Below, piece by piece: positions 47,203-54,520 of a stretch of 64,000 bases of DNA. The stretch comes from Sulfurivermis fontis. GTDB taxonomy: Bacteria; Pseudomonadota; Gammaproteobacteria; Thiohalomonadales; Thiohalomonadaceae. The notes beneath the pieces were generated by a model that was not told the DNA's origin, did not search any database, and was given only the letters and a program-made list of their open reading frames with translations. Positions within the stretch are counted from its first letter, which is position 1. Each line of letters opens with the position of its first letter. The stretch lies in the NCBI RefSeq assembly GCF_004001245.1, contig NZ_AP018724.1, positions 3,092,501 through 3,156,500 of the forward strand, in the 5' to 3' direction. A program made the translations under genes and the position numbers.

Positions 47203-47838
47203 ATGTACGCCAAATCGGGAGCGCCGTTCATGGCGCTGTGCATCCTGGCCGGCACGCCCCCTATGGCCCATGCCACCAGCGACGACAGCTATGTCTTCCG
47301 CATCGGCAAATTCGAGGCCACGGACACGACACCGCCACCCAAGCACACCGGCGTCGCCCTCGGCCTCGGCTTCGAGCGTCGACAGGACAGCGGCCTGCGC
47401 TACGGCATTGAGGTAACCGCCCATTTCTCCGATTACGCCACTCCCGGCACCGTTTACGGCGGCCCCTTCACCGTCATCGACGACACCATGACGCTCACCA
47501 CCGTGGGCGTCGCGGGTACGCTGGCGCAGGCCTACGCCACCGCTGCGGTCGACCTCTACGCCGGTGGCAGCGCCGGCCTGTACTACGCCAACATGCGTGC
47601 CCACGGCAGCACGCTCGGTTTTCCGGGCACCCATGACGAGCGTGATACCGGCCTGGGCGTCAGCCTGTTCGCCGGTCTCGAGTTCCCCGTCACTAGAGAG
47701 AGTCACCTCGGCCTCGAGGTGCGCCGCCTCTTCCTCGAGGCCGATTTCGGCCCGCTGTCCAATGGTGAAATGGCCATCGGCGGCACTTCGGTGCTGCTGT
47801 CCTATCGCAGCAAGTTCGCTGGCAAGGCAGCGCCGTAA
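47203..47838 (+). CDS. Small outer-membrane beta-barrel protein
   Basis: 211 residues from the ATG at 47203. Signal peptide MYAKSGAPFMALCILAGTPPMAHA, then alternating hydrophobic strands typical of an 8-stranded barrel (GVALGLGFERRQDSGLRYGIEVTAHFSDY ... VGVAGTLAQAYATAAVDLYAGGSAGLYYANMR ... LGVSLFAGLEFPVTRESHLGLEVRRLF). No family name fits clearly. Follows the two Slp genes on the same strand and ends in a shared terminator. Confidence 0.75.
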   Translation: MYAKSGAPFMALCILAGTPPMAHATSDDSYVFRIGKFEATDTTPPPKHTGVALGLGFERRQDSGLRYGIEVTAHFSDYATPGTVYGGPFTVIDDTMTLTTVGVAGTLAQAYATAAVDLYAGGSAGLYYANMRAHGSTLGFPGTHDERDTGLGVSLFAGLEFPVTRESHLGLEVRRLFLEADFGPLSNGEMAIGGTSVLLSYRSKFAGKAAP

Positions 47839-47880
47839 GCGGGGCAAAGCCGCAGGCGGCGGGCTGCCGTACAGGAATGA

Positions 47881-47906
47881 AAAAGGCCGGGTCACCCCGG
47901 CCTTTT
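47881..47906. terminator. Bidirectional terminator between the barrel gene and cytochrome c5
   Basis: AAAAGGCCGG-GTCA-CCCCGGCCTTTT: GC stem flanked by A and T runs on both sides, between convergent genes. Confidence 0.85.
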
Positions 47907-47926
47907 CACTTCACTACTCGGCCTTT

Positions 47927-48418
47927 TTACTTGGCCTTGGACACCATGTACTCCACGGCCGCCTTCAGCTCGCCATCGGAGCAGGTACCGCAGGTGCCGC
48001 GCGGCGGCATCACACCGCTCTTGCCCTGGAAGCCGGAGATGGCGTGCTTGACCAGGGTGTCCATGCCCTGGGCGATGCGATCACCCCAGGCGGCCTTGTC
48101 GCCCAGCTTGGGAGCGCCGGCGGCACCGGTGCCGTGGCAGGCCACGCAGGAGGCGTTGTATACGGCATCGCCGGAACGGGCGGCCGCGGGAGCCGCCGCA
48201 GCCGGCGCCGGAGCGGCAGCCACGGCGATGGGTGCGCCGGTGTTCAGCTTGCCGACCGGCTTGATACGGGCCTCGACCGCCGCCGCGCTCATGTCGGCGC
48301 TGGCCGTGCCGCCGCCGAGCACGGAGGTCATGATGTTGAGGATCAGGGCCACCAGGCCGCCGACCACGACTAGAGTCACCACGGAAGTACCGAAATAGGT
48401 ATTGGTTTTCTGGCTCAC
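47927..48418 (-). CDS. Membrane-anchored cytochrome c5
   Basis: 163 residues. The N-terminal helix (about 11-32) likely stays as an anchor. An Ala/Pro-rich linker (60-80) leads to the c5 domain: heme site CVACH at 91-95, Met ligand in SGVMPPRG (Met137) and the c5-type cysteine pair Cys143/Cys146 in GTCGTCSDGEL. c5 proteins feed electrons to terminal oxidases. In a sulfur oxidiser this and the c4-like protein are likely routes from SoxAX to oxygen. Confidence 0.9.
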   Translation of the reverse strand: MSQKTNTYFGTSVVTLVVVGGLVALILNIMTSVLGGGTASADMSAAAVEARIKPVGKLNTGAPIAVAAAPAPAAAAPAAARSGDAVYNASCVACHGTGAAGAPKLGDKAAWGDRIAQGMDTLVKHAISGFQGKSGVMPPRGTCGTCSDGELKAAVEYMVSKAK

Positions 48419-48592
48419 GCCTGTTCCCTCGCTCTCTTGAAGTATTAACGCCGCATGGGCGCCTGATTGCTGATTAATTGGTTATTCCGGCCACTGGCCG
48501 CAGATTGGCCGCGTAGTATAGCCGCAAGGACCCCGTGCCGAAACCCCGCCATGGACGCGCCCGGGCCTGCCATGTAAGCTATGCCGTCCCGC

Positions 48593-48669
<77 letters not shown>

Positions 48670-48678
48670 TAACTCTTC

Positions 48679-48701
48679 AACCCGCCATATGGCGGGTTTT
48701 T
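48679..48701 (+). terminator. Terminator of tRNA-Arg
   Basis: AACCCGCC-ATAT-GGCGGGTTTTT, ten bases past the tRNA end. Confidence 0.88.
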
Positions 48702-48980
48702 CGTTTCTGCACCGTATTGACCACACCGGATCGCAGCGCTACGTTGGTGCTCCACTCACCGCTCAGGAGAATTGAATGGACGCCTCCCACCCCGTGAGCG
48801 CTGAACACGAGTTATCCGGCGCGCTGGCCGTCTTCGGTATGGAGGGACCTGCGGCGCCCGGCGCCGTGGATAGCTTTGCGGTGTGGGTGGGATGAAGGTG
48901 GACCCTCACGGGCCGACGGCATCGAAGTGCCCAAGGTGGAAGATACTGAAGGTCTTCACAGGCAAACCGGAGGGTCCGAA

Positions 48981-50006
48981 ATGAATGGTAGCAAAACGGT
49001 CGTTGGCGTGGATATCGCCAAGCGGGTATTTCAGTTGCACTGGATCGACATGGAGACCGGAGAGATCGTGAGCCTGCAGCTCAAGCGCGAGAAGTTCCTC
49101 GAACACTTCGCTAACCGGCAACCATGCCTCATTGGGATGGAAGCCTGCGGCGGTGCGCAGCACTGGGCGAGGAAACTCACGGCGCTGGGCCACCAGGTCA
49201 AGCTCCTGCCAGGCAAGGCGGTGAAGCCGTTCGTCACCGGCAACAAGAACGACCGGCAGGACGCGCGGGCGATCTGGACAGCGGTGCAGCAGCCGCACGT
49301 CAAGGCGGTGGCGATCAAGACGGAAGAACAGCAGGCCATCCTGGCGCTGCACCGCATGAGGAGCCAGTTGGTCAAGTTCCGCACCGCGCAGATTAACGGC
49401 CTGCGGGGGTTGCTCGCCGAATACGGTGAAGTGATGCCGCAGGGCAAAGCGGGGGTCAGGAAGGGAATTGCTGCGGCTTTGGCCAGACTGGAAGACCGGC
49501 TGCCGGCAATGGTGATCGATACGTTGCGCGAGCAATGGGCGCGCATCGAGAAGCTGGATGGGGAAATCGCCGCCATCGAGCAGCGCATCCAGCTGTGGCT
49601 CAAGCAAGACGAAGCTTGCAAGCGAATCGCTGAAATTCCTGGTGTCGGGCCGCTGACCGCCACGGCGGCGGTCGCCATCATGGGCGACGCCAAAGCCTTC
49701 AAGTCGGGGCGAGAGTTCGCCGCCTTCGCCGGCCTGGTGCCGCGACAGGTGGGCACTGGTGGGCGCATCAAACTGCTCGGCATCAGCAAGCGCGGTGACA
49801 CCTACCTGCGCACCTTGCTGATTCACGGTGCGCGATCCGTGCTGACCCACGCCAAAGACCCCGGCCCGTGGGTCACGAAATTACGCCAGCGCCGGCCGCT
49901 GAATGTCGCGGTCGTGGCCCTGGCCAACAAGATGGCGCGAACGATCTGGGCGATGCTCGCCCATGAACGGACGTACCAAAAGGGATTCGTCAGTCAGCCG
50001 GCATAG
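48981..50006 (+). CDS. IS110-family transposase (recombinase), copy 1
   Basis: 341 residues from the ATG at 48981 (GGAGGG seven bases upstream); an upstream in-frame extension to 48876 is not needed. N-terminal RuvC-like DEDD part: VVGVDIAKRVFQLHW, LIGMEACGGAQHWARKL, NKNDRQDARAI; then a coiled-coil, and the C-terminal Tnp domain IAEIPGVGPLTATAAVAIMGD with GGRIKLLGISKRGDTYLRTLLIHGARSVL bearing the serine nucleophile. Intact. Confidence 0.95.
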   Translation: MNGSKTVVGVDIAKRVFQLHWIDMETGEIVSLQLKREKFLEHFANRQPCLIGMEACGGAQHWARKLTALGHQVKLLPGKAVKPFVTGNKNDRQDARAIWTAVQQPHVKAVAIKTEEQQAILALHRMRSQLVKFRTAQINGLRGLLAEYGEVMPQGKAGVRKGIAAALARLEDRLPAMVIDTLREQWARIEKLDGEIAAIEQRIQLWLKQDEACKRIAEIPGVGPLTATAAVAIMGDAKAFKSGREFAAFAGLVPRQVGTGGRIKLLGISKRGDTYLRTLLIHGARSVLTHAKDPGPWVTKLRQRRPLNVAVVALANKMARTIWAMLAHERTYQKGFVSQPA

Positions 50007-50019
50007 GTGCCTGACGAGT

Positions 50020-50250
50020 GTATCAACCACTTTGAAGAAAGGAGTGGCCGCCGTAAAGGTTGCGCAAGGTCGATAAAGTGTGATGGCAAACAGGTCAGAC
50101 CGTGACCCGCCAAACCTGTATGGCGGTAAGGACTTCGAGTCCTTCAGGAGAATGAGGCGCGGGTCAGCGGATTCCATCAGGGCCAGCAGGTCTATTCCTG
50201 CACAACAGGCCGGATATAGAACTGCAGCCTATCTGTCCCAACACACCAAA
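50020..50250 (+). ncRNA. Candidate bridge RNA of the IS110-type element, copy 1
   Basis: The 3' non-coding region folds well: TGACCCGC (50103-50110) pairs with GCGGGTCA (50159-50166), enclosing AAGGACT-TCG-AGTCCTT (50128-50144); CCGCCA/TGGCGG (50107-50126) competes with the outer stem; GCAGG/CCTGC (50186-50201) follows. IS110-family elements express a bridge RNA from a non-coding end that pairs with donor and target DNA; in the IS1111 group it is downstream of the recombinase. GGATATAGAACTGCAG near 50213 resembles the joined element ends. Boundaries are a guess. Copy 2 has the same at 55773-56003. Confidence 0.35.
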
Positions 50251-50289
50251 ATCGCCCTTGGCAAACGGGAGGCGTCCATATAGCCTGTC

Positions 50290-51909
50290 ATGGCACGGAA
50301 AACCCTGCTGCTCGTCCCCCTGCTGTTTGTTTCCCTGCCTCTTGTCGCGCGCGACATCCCGAGTACCAGCACGGTCAGTGCCGTCACGGTGTATCCCGAC
50401 CGGGCCCAGGTGACGCGGCAGGTGAAGCTGGAGCTGCCGGCGGGCAGTCACACGGTACTCATCGCCAATCTGCCGCCGCGCCTTATCGAACAGTCGCTGC
50501 AGGTGCGTGGCCAGGGCAACGGCAGGCTGCTCATCGGCGCAGTGGAGGCCCGGCGCGTGTTCAGTACGCAACTGGCGGGGGAGCGCGAACAGAAACTGGC
50601 CGAGACGCTGCGTGCGCTGCAGGATGACAGGGCCGTACTGGACGGCCGTCGCCAGGCACTCGATACCCAGGCGGCGTTCATCGAGAAGCTGGCGCAACTG
50701 CCCGCCACGCCCAACAAGGATCACAGCAACACCTTCGCGCCGGAAAAGTGGCCGGCGGCCTGGCAGGCCATCGGCAACGGCATGGCCGAAACCAACAAGG
50801 CGCGCGTGGCGCTGCAACGGGAGCTGCGCCTGCTCGACGAGCAGATCAAGAAAACGGAGCAGGAACTGGACCAGATCCGCAGCGGGCGCAAGGACAGCCT
50901 CACCGCCGCCATTCATGTCGAGGCGGCGCAGGCGGGAGCGGCCAGCTTCGAGCTGAGTTATCAGACACCCGGCGCCTCCTGGTCACCGGTCTACGATGCG
51001 CGGCTGGCAACGGAATCGCGCGCCGTGCAGCTGACCCAGGCCGCCTGGGTGCGCCAGGCCAGTGGCGAGGACTGGAAGGATGTCGCGCTTACCCTGTCCA
51101 CGGCACGGCCAGCCGCAGGGGCCGCCATGCCGGAACTCGCGCCCTGGTGGATTGACTTCCAGCGCTCACGGCCTGCAGCACAGCGTGCACTGCGCGAAAT
51201 GAGTGCCGTAGACATGATGGCCAGCAAGATGGCCGAGACACCGGAAATGGCCGCAGAAGAGCTGGAGGCCACGGCCGACGTGAGTGAGTTTGCCGTCAGC
51301 TATCGCGTGCCTGGCAAGGTATCAGTGGCCTCCGACAACGCGCGCCAGCGTTTTGTGCTCGGCAAGCAGGACATCGCCGTGCAACTTGCGGCACGCAGCG
51401 CACCGCGTCTGGACAGCCGTGCCTTCCTGTATGCCGAGTTCGACTATGCCGGCGAGGCGCCGCTGCTGCCGGGCACCTGGCGGCTGACCCGCGACGACAC
51501 CTACGTCGGTGAAGTGGAGCAGGCGGCGCTGCGTCCCGGTGCCCATCTCGCCCTCGCCTTCGGCAACGATGACGCGGTGGAGGTACAGCACCATGTGGTG
51601 AAGGACGAACGCGGTGAAAAAGGCGTGTTCAACAAGGACAACCGTGTGGAGCGGCGTTACCGCATCGAGGTGTATAACCGCCACCGCATTGCCCTGCCGG
51701 TGACGATCTACGATCAGCTCCCGGTGGCGCGTGATGAGCAGATCAAGGTGGCGCTCAGCGAGGACACGACACCGCCGACCCAGCGCGATGTCGACAATCG
51801 CAGCGGTGTGCTGGCCTGGAAGCAGGAACTGAAGCCGCAGGGCAAGCAGGTGATCCAGTTCGGCTACAGCGTGAGCTTCCCGCAGGGGCGGGATGTGCCT
51901 GGGTTCTGA
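50290..51909 (+). CDS. DUF4139 family exported protein
   Basis: 539 residues. Signal peptide MARKTLLLVPLLFVSLPLVA, then STVSAVTVYPDRAQVTRQVKLELPAGSHTVLIANLP, the DUF4140 N-terminal block, a coiled-coil around 85-200, and the DUF4139 beta-rich part SFELSYQTPGASWSPVYDARLA...RRYRIEVYNRHRIALPVTIYDQLPVARDEQIKV...GVLAWKQELKPQGKQVIQFGYSVSFP. Some such proteins are called mucoidy inhibitor A; function is unknown. IS110 copy 1 ends six bases before its ATG, so its native promoter and ribosome site have been moved away. Confidence 0.82.
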   Translation: MARKTLLLVPLLFVSLPLVARDIPSTSTVSAVTVYPDRAQVTRQVKLELPAGSHTVLIANLPPRLIEQSLQVRGQGNGRLLIGAVEARRVFSTQLAGEREQKLAETLRALQDDRAVLDGRRQALDTQAAFIEKLAQLPATPNKDHSNTFAPEKWPAAWQAIGNGMAETNKARVALQRELRLLDEQIKKTEQELDQIRSGRKDSLTAAIHVEAAQAGAASFELSYQTPGASWSPVYDARLATESRAVQLTQAAWVRQASGEDWKDVALTLSTARPAAGAAMPELAPWWIDFQRSRPAAQRALREMSAVDMMASKMAETPEMAAEELEATADVSEFAVSYRVPGKVSVASDNARQRFVLGKQDIAVQLAARSAPRLDSRAFLYAEFDYAGEAPLLPGTWRLTRDDTYVGEVEQAALRPGAHLALAFGNDDAVEVQHHVVKDERGEKGVFNKDNRVERRYRIEVYNRHRIALPVTIYDQLPVARDEQIKVALSEDTTPPTQRDVDNRSGVLAWKQELKPQGKQVIQFGYSVSFPQGRDVPGF

Positions 51910-51928
51910 GTGGCTGTCGCCGCACAGA

Positions 51929-52050
51929 ACCAGGTACGAGGGACGAGTAGAAGGGGGCGAGGAGTGAGTGCGCTGCGCGCACGCTAAGCATCAAATAGCG
52001 TCCGCGCAGCCGGCTTATTCCCTCGTATCTCGCCCCTCGTATCTCTTACT
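51929..52050. repeat. TACGAGG-family palindrome, copy 4
   Basis: Arms GGTACGAGGGACGAG and CCCTCGTATCTCGCCCCTCG surround the palindrome GTGCGCTGCGCGCACGC. Lies between convergent DUF4139 and DUF4156 genes. Confidence 0.65.
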
Positions 52051-52051
52051 G

Positions 52052-52378
52052 TCACCTTGGTACGCAGCGATAGACGGCGAAGGTCTGCTTGCCGTCTTCC
52101 ACCGCACTGATCGGCACCACGGTATCGCCGTCCAGCTCCACCGCGCTGTTGCGCGCCAGGATATTCAGCTCCTCCTGCACCTTCTGTGGATTGCGCTCGA
52201 TGCCGGCGAGCTTGGCGAGCAGCGACACGGTGGTCTGTCCGACCTTCTTGCACTTGGTCACTTCCTCGGCCGACAACACGCGCACCTTCTCGCCCTGCGC
52301 CGTGGGCTCCACCCAGGTACAGGCCGACAACGCCAAGACCAGCGCCGCCATCGTTCCCGCTCGTTTTGCCAGATTCAT
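52052..52378 (-). CDS. DUF4156-type lipoprotein
   Basis: 108 residues. Lipobox LALSAC near 20, then GEKVRVLSAEEVTKCKKVGQTTVSLLAKLAGIERNPQKVQEELNILARNSAVELDGDTVVPI and a closing YRCVPR. The two cysteines in KCKK and YRCV likely pair. This is the DUF4156 pattern of small outer-membrane lipoproteins of unknown role. Divergent from the VOC-protein gene. Confidence 0.78.
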   Translation of the reverse strand: MNLAKRAGTMAALVLALSACTWVEPTAQGEKVRVLSAEEVTKCKKVGQTTVSLLAKLAGIERNPQKVQEELNILARNSAVELDGDTVVPISAVEDGKQTFAVYRCVPR

Positions 52379-52439
52379 TTCATTGCCTCCCGCGCTGCGG
52401 ACTAAACTGTACGTACTCTATCTGCAACGGAGCGCCGCC

Positions 52440-52880
52440 ATGGCTGAACTCGCTCACATCGTGTTCTACGTGCGCAATCTCGCGCAGTCACTCGCCTTCT
52501 ACCGCGATGCCGTCGGCCTGCAAGTGGTCGGCAGTGTATTCAACGGCCGCGCCACTGTGCTCAGCGGCGGCCGCAGCCATCACGAACTGCTGCTCATCGA
52601 ACTGGGCGATGCCCCCGGCCCGCTGGCCGGACGGCGCCTCGGCCTGTACCACACCGGCTGGAAGGTGGGCAATTCGCTGGACGAGCTGCGCGCCGTCAAG
52701 GCCCGGCTGGAGTCGCTGGACATCGAAATCGAGGGGATGTCCGATCACACCGTCAGCCAGAGCCTGTACCTCAGCGACCCCGACGGCAACGAGGTGGAGC
52801 TGTTCGTGGACGACCCGGCGGTGGACTGGCGCCACGACCGCTCCTGGCTGGCGGCGCCGGTCAAGCCGCTGGAACTTTGA
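52440..52880 (+). CDS. VOC (glyoxalase/dioxygenase) superfamily protein
   Basis: 146 residues from the ATG at 52440. Two beta-alpha-beta-beta-beta modules: AELAHIVFYVRNLAQSLAFYRDAVGLQVVG with a candidate metal His, HHELLLIEL, and LYLSDPDGNEVELFVD with the C-terminal Glu ligand. The fold covers glyoxalases, extradiol dioxygenases and fosfomycin-resistance enzymes; resemblance is to the CatE-like ring-cleavage group, but substrate is open. Confidence 0.8.
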   Translation: MAELAHIVFYVRNLAQSLAFYRDAVGLQVVGSVFNGRATVLSGGRSHHELLLIELGDAPGPLAGRRLGLYHTGWKVGNSLDELRAVKARLESLDIEIEGMSDHTVSQSLYLSDPDGNEVELFVDDPAVDWRHDRSWLAAPVKPLEL

Positions 52881-52900
52881 CGCGGTCGCGTCAAAGGCAG

Positions 52901-53246
52901 TTACAAGTGACAAGATACAAGTTACAACAAGCGTGTCCTGACCCTCATCACATCGCCACGGGACATCCAAGTCACCCTGGCAACATTCGGATTCAGGACA
53001 AACATGCGCTTCGCGCGGCCCCGGCACGTCCTGCGTCCCACGGGCCTCGTTGAGGCCCTGGCCACAAATGACTCTACGCCGACACACCTTGGCTGCTCCG
53101 CCCGCCAAGGCCCGGCTACCGGGGGCTCCTTCGCCGTCCGGGCTCAGTCAGTGGAGGAGTGCGCTGCGCGCACGGTTGCCTGAATTCATATTAATACGAG
53201 CGCAGCGAGTTCACGTGTTTGTAACTTGCAACTTGTCACTTGTATC
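52901..53246. repeat. Intergenic element with ACAAGTGACAAG terminal inverted repeats
   Basis: The 371-base gap has no gene. Its ends are inverted repeats about 27 bases long, TTACAAGTGACAAGATACAA at 52901 and TTGCAACTTGTCACTTGTAT near 53226, with about 290 bases between. The centre includes GTGCGCTGCGCGCACGG, also seen in the TACGAGG repeat at 51929. It looks like a non-autonomous element or an expanded member of that repeat class. Confidence 0.55.
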
Positions 53247-53251
53247 TGCCC

Positions 53252-53560
53252 CTAGGCCCTGCCGACATTGCTGTCGGTCGGCGCGTGGAAATACTCGCTG
53301 CCGGCGGCGAGTTCCTCGGTCAGCTGCAGCAGCTCCGCCAGGCGTGCCTCGGCGGTGCTGAACGGCGCGCAGTCCTCGCAGCGCGGATCGCCGCAGGGCT
53401 GGCGCGAATACAGCCAGTACTGGATGGCGCCGGCGAGGAGGCCGTCGGCCACATCCCACAGATCGGCCTCGGCATCGTCGGCGGCGATGCGGTTGCCCAG
53501 CTCCACCGCCTCGCGCGCCGCCTCGTCGTATACCGTCACATCGTCATGCATGGAATCCAT
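53252..53560 (-). CDS. Small acidic protein with CGDPRCEDC motif, unknown
   Basis: 102 residues from the ATG at 53560, four bases after GGAGGT; two other in-frame starts are possible. Acidic and helical: VYDEAAREAVELGNRIAADDAEADLWDVADGLLAGAIQYWLYSRQPCGDPRCEDCAPFSTAEARLAELLQLTEELAAGSEYF. The three-cysteine motif CGDPRCEDC could bind metal. Probable pair with the DUF2288 gene upstream (24 bases apart). No function known to me. Confidence 0.7.
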   Translation of the reverse strand: MDSMHDDVTVYDEAAREAVELGNRIAADDAEADLWDVADGLLAGAIQYWLYSRQPCGDPRCEDCAPFSTAEARLAELLQLTEELAAGSEYFHAPTDSNVGRA

Positions 53561-53583
53561 CGTCACCTCCACCGCCATTCTGC

Positions 53584-53898
53584 TCAGGAATCCAGCCGCG
53601 GCTGGCTTTCCTGTATCACCACCCAGGGCGCCACCACCACCGCCCAGAACTCCGCCTGGCGCGCATGCCAGTCACGGGCCTGTTCGGTCTCGGCGCGGGC
53701 CACCTGGCCGGCCTGCAACCAGGCCGTCAGTGCCGCGCTGTCGTCACGCGCCATGGCATGGGCCACCTCGATGAGGTCCAGACCCGGCGCCACCCACACC
53801 ACCACGCCGCGGGCAAAATGGCGCTCCAGCTCCGGCCAGGCAATCCTGGCCGTCTCGCTGTTCAGTTTGGCCCGCAAATCCACATCCTGCTCGTCCAT
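53584..53898 (-). CDS. DUF2288 family protein
   Basis: 104 residues from the ATG at 53898. DLRAKLNSETARIAWPELERHFARGVVVWVAPGLDLIEVAHAMARDDSAALTAWLQAGQVARAETEQARDWHARQAEFWAVVVAPWVVIQ fits the DUF2288 pattern of small soluble proteins. Function unknown. Adjacent to and cotranscribed with the small acidic protein gene. Confidence 0.78.
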   Translation of the reverse strand: MDEQDVDLRAKLNSETARIAWPELERHFARGVVVWVAPGLDLIEVAHAMARDDSAALTAWLQAGQVARAETEQARDWHARQAEFWAVVVAPWVVIQESQPRLDS

Positions 53899-54040
53899 CA
53901 CACCTTACCCGGAATATAGGGGCGTGCATTCTAGCGCATAACAACCCGCATTCCGCCCCTGCCGCCCTCTCCCCAGCCGCATTGCCGCCCGCTATAATCC
54001 GCGCGCCCTTCCCATCGGGTCTTCTTTCAGGAGGCTTGCC

Positions 54041-54421
54041 GTGGACAATCCCTGTCTGCGGTGCGGCGCATGTTGCGCCTACTATCGCGCATCGTTTTAC
54101 TGGACCGAGGCGGACCCCTTCCTCGGCGGCACCGTGCCGCCCGAGCTCACCGTGCCGCTTACTCCGCACCTCGTCGCCATGCGCGGCACCACCCATCCGC
54201 CCATGCGCTGCGTGGCCCTGGACGGCACCATCGGCGAACAGGTGTTGTGCACCATCTACCCGCGTCGCTCCAGCAGCTGCCATGACGTGGAGCCGTGGGA
54301 AGAGGACGGCAGCCCCGGCACGCGCTGCAGCAAGGCGCGCGCCGCCCACGGCCTGCCGCCGCTGGAACCACGCACCGACAGACCGGGACCGGGCGACAGC
54401 CCGCTGCCGCTCAGCGCATAA
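54041..54421 (+). CDS. YkgJ-family cysteine-cluster protein
   Basis: 126 residues from a GTG. N-terminal PCLRCGACCAYYRASFYW, a middle Cys in MRCVAL and LCTIYPRRSSSCHD, and GTRCSKARAAHGLPPLEP form the spread of cysteines of the YkgJ (zinc/iron-chelating) family. The CTIYP..R..SC block is the most typical. Biochemical role uncertain. IS110 copy 2 begins 100 bases downstream. Confidence 0.88.
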   Translation: MDNPCLRCGACCAYYRASFYWTEADPFLGGTVPPELTVPLTPHLVAMRGTTHPPMRCVALDGTIGEQVLCTIYPRRSSSCHDVEPWEEDGSPGTRCSKARAAHGLPPLEPRTDRPGPGDSPLPLSA

Positions 54422-54520
54422 AACGCAATTTCCCTCCCGCCAGCGGAACCGACCGGCATCCGGACCGCCTTCGGCACGAATTTTTCGCTACCATGGCGCC
54501 TTTCCCGAGACAGCCGCAGA

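Larger units (their letters stand above)
48768..50283 (+). mobile_element. IS110-family (IS1111-like) insertion sequence, copy 1
   Basis: The 1516 bases from AGAATTGA to ATATAG are the same in both copies as far as I compared them. Subterminal inverted repeats ATGGACGCCTCCC (48776) and GGGAGGCGTCCAT (50267-50279) lie eight bases from the left end and four from the right, as in the IS1111 group. No target duplication: the flanks are CAGG and CCTG. The left part 48768-48980 (213 bases) and the right part 50007-50283 (277 bases) are non-coding; the right one is well structured. Its end is six bases before the ATG of the DUF4139 gene. Confidence 0.9.

Noticed and set aside
48876-48980. N-terminal extension of the IS110-type transposase
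   Set aside because: GGAGGG lies seven bases before the ATG at 48981 and the IS110 domain begins there; the extension would lie in the left non-coding end.
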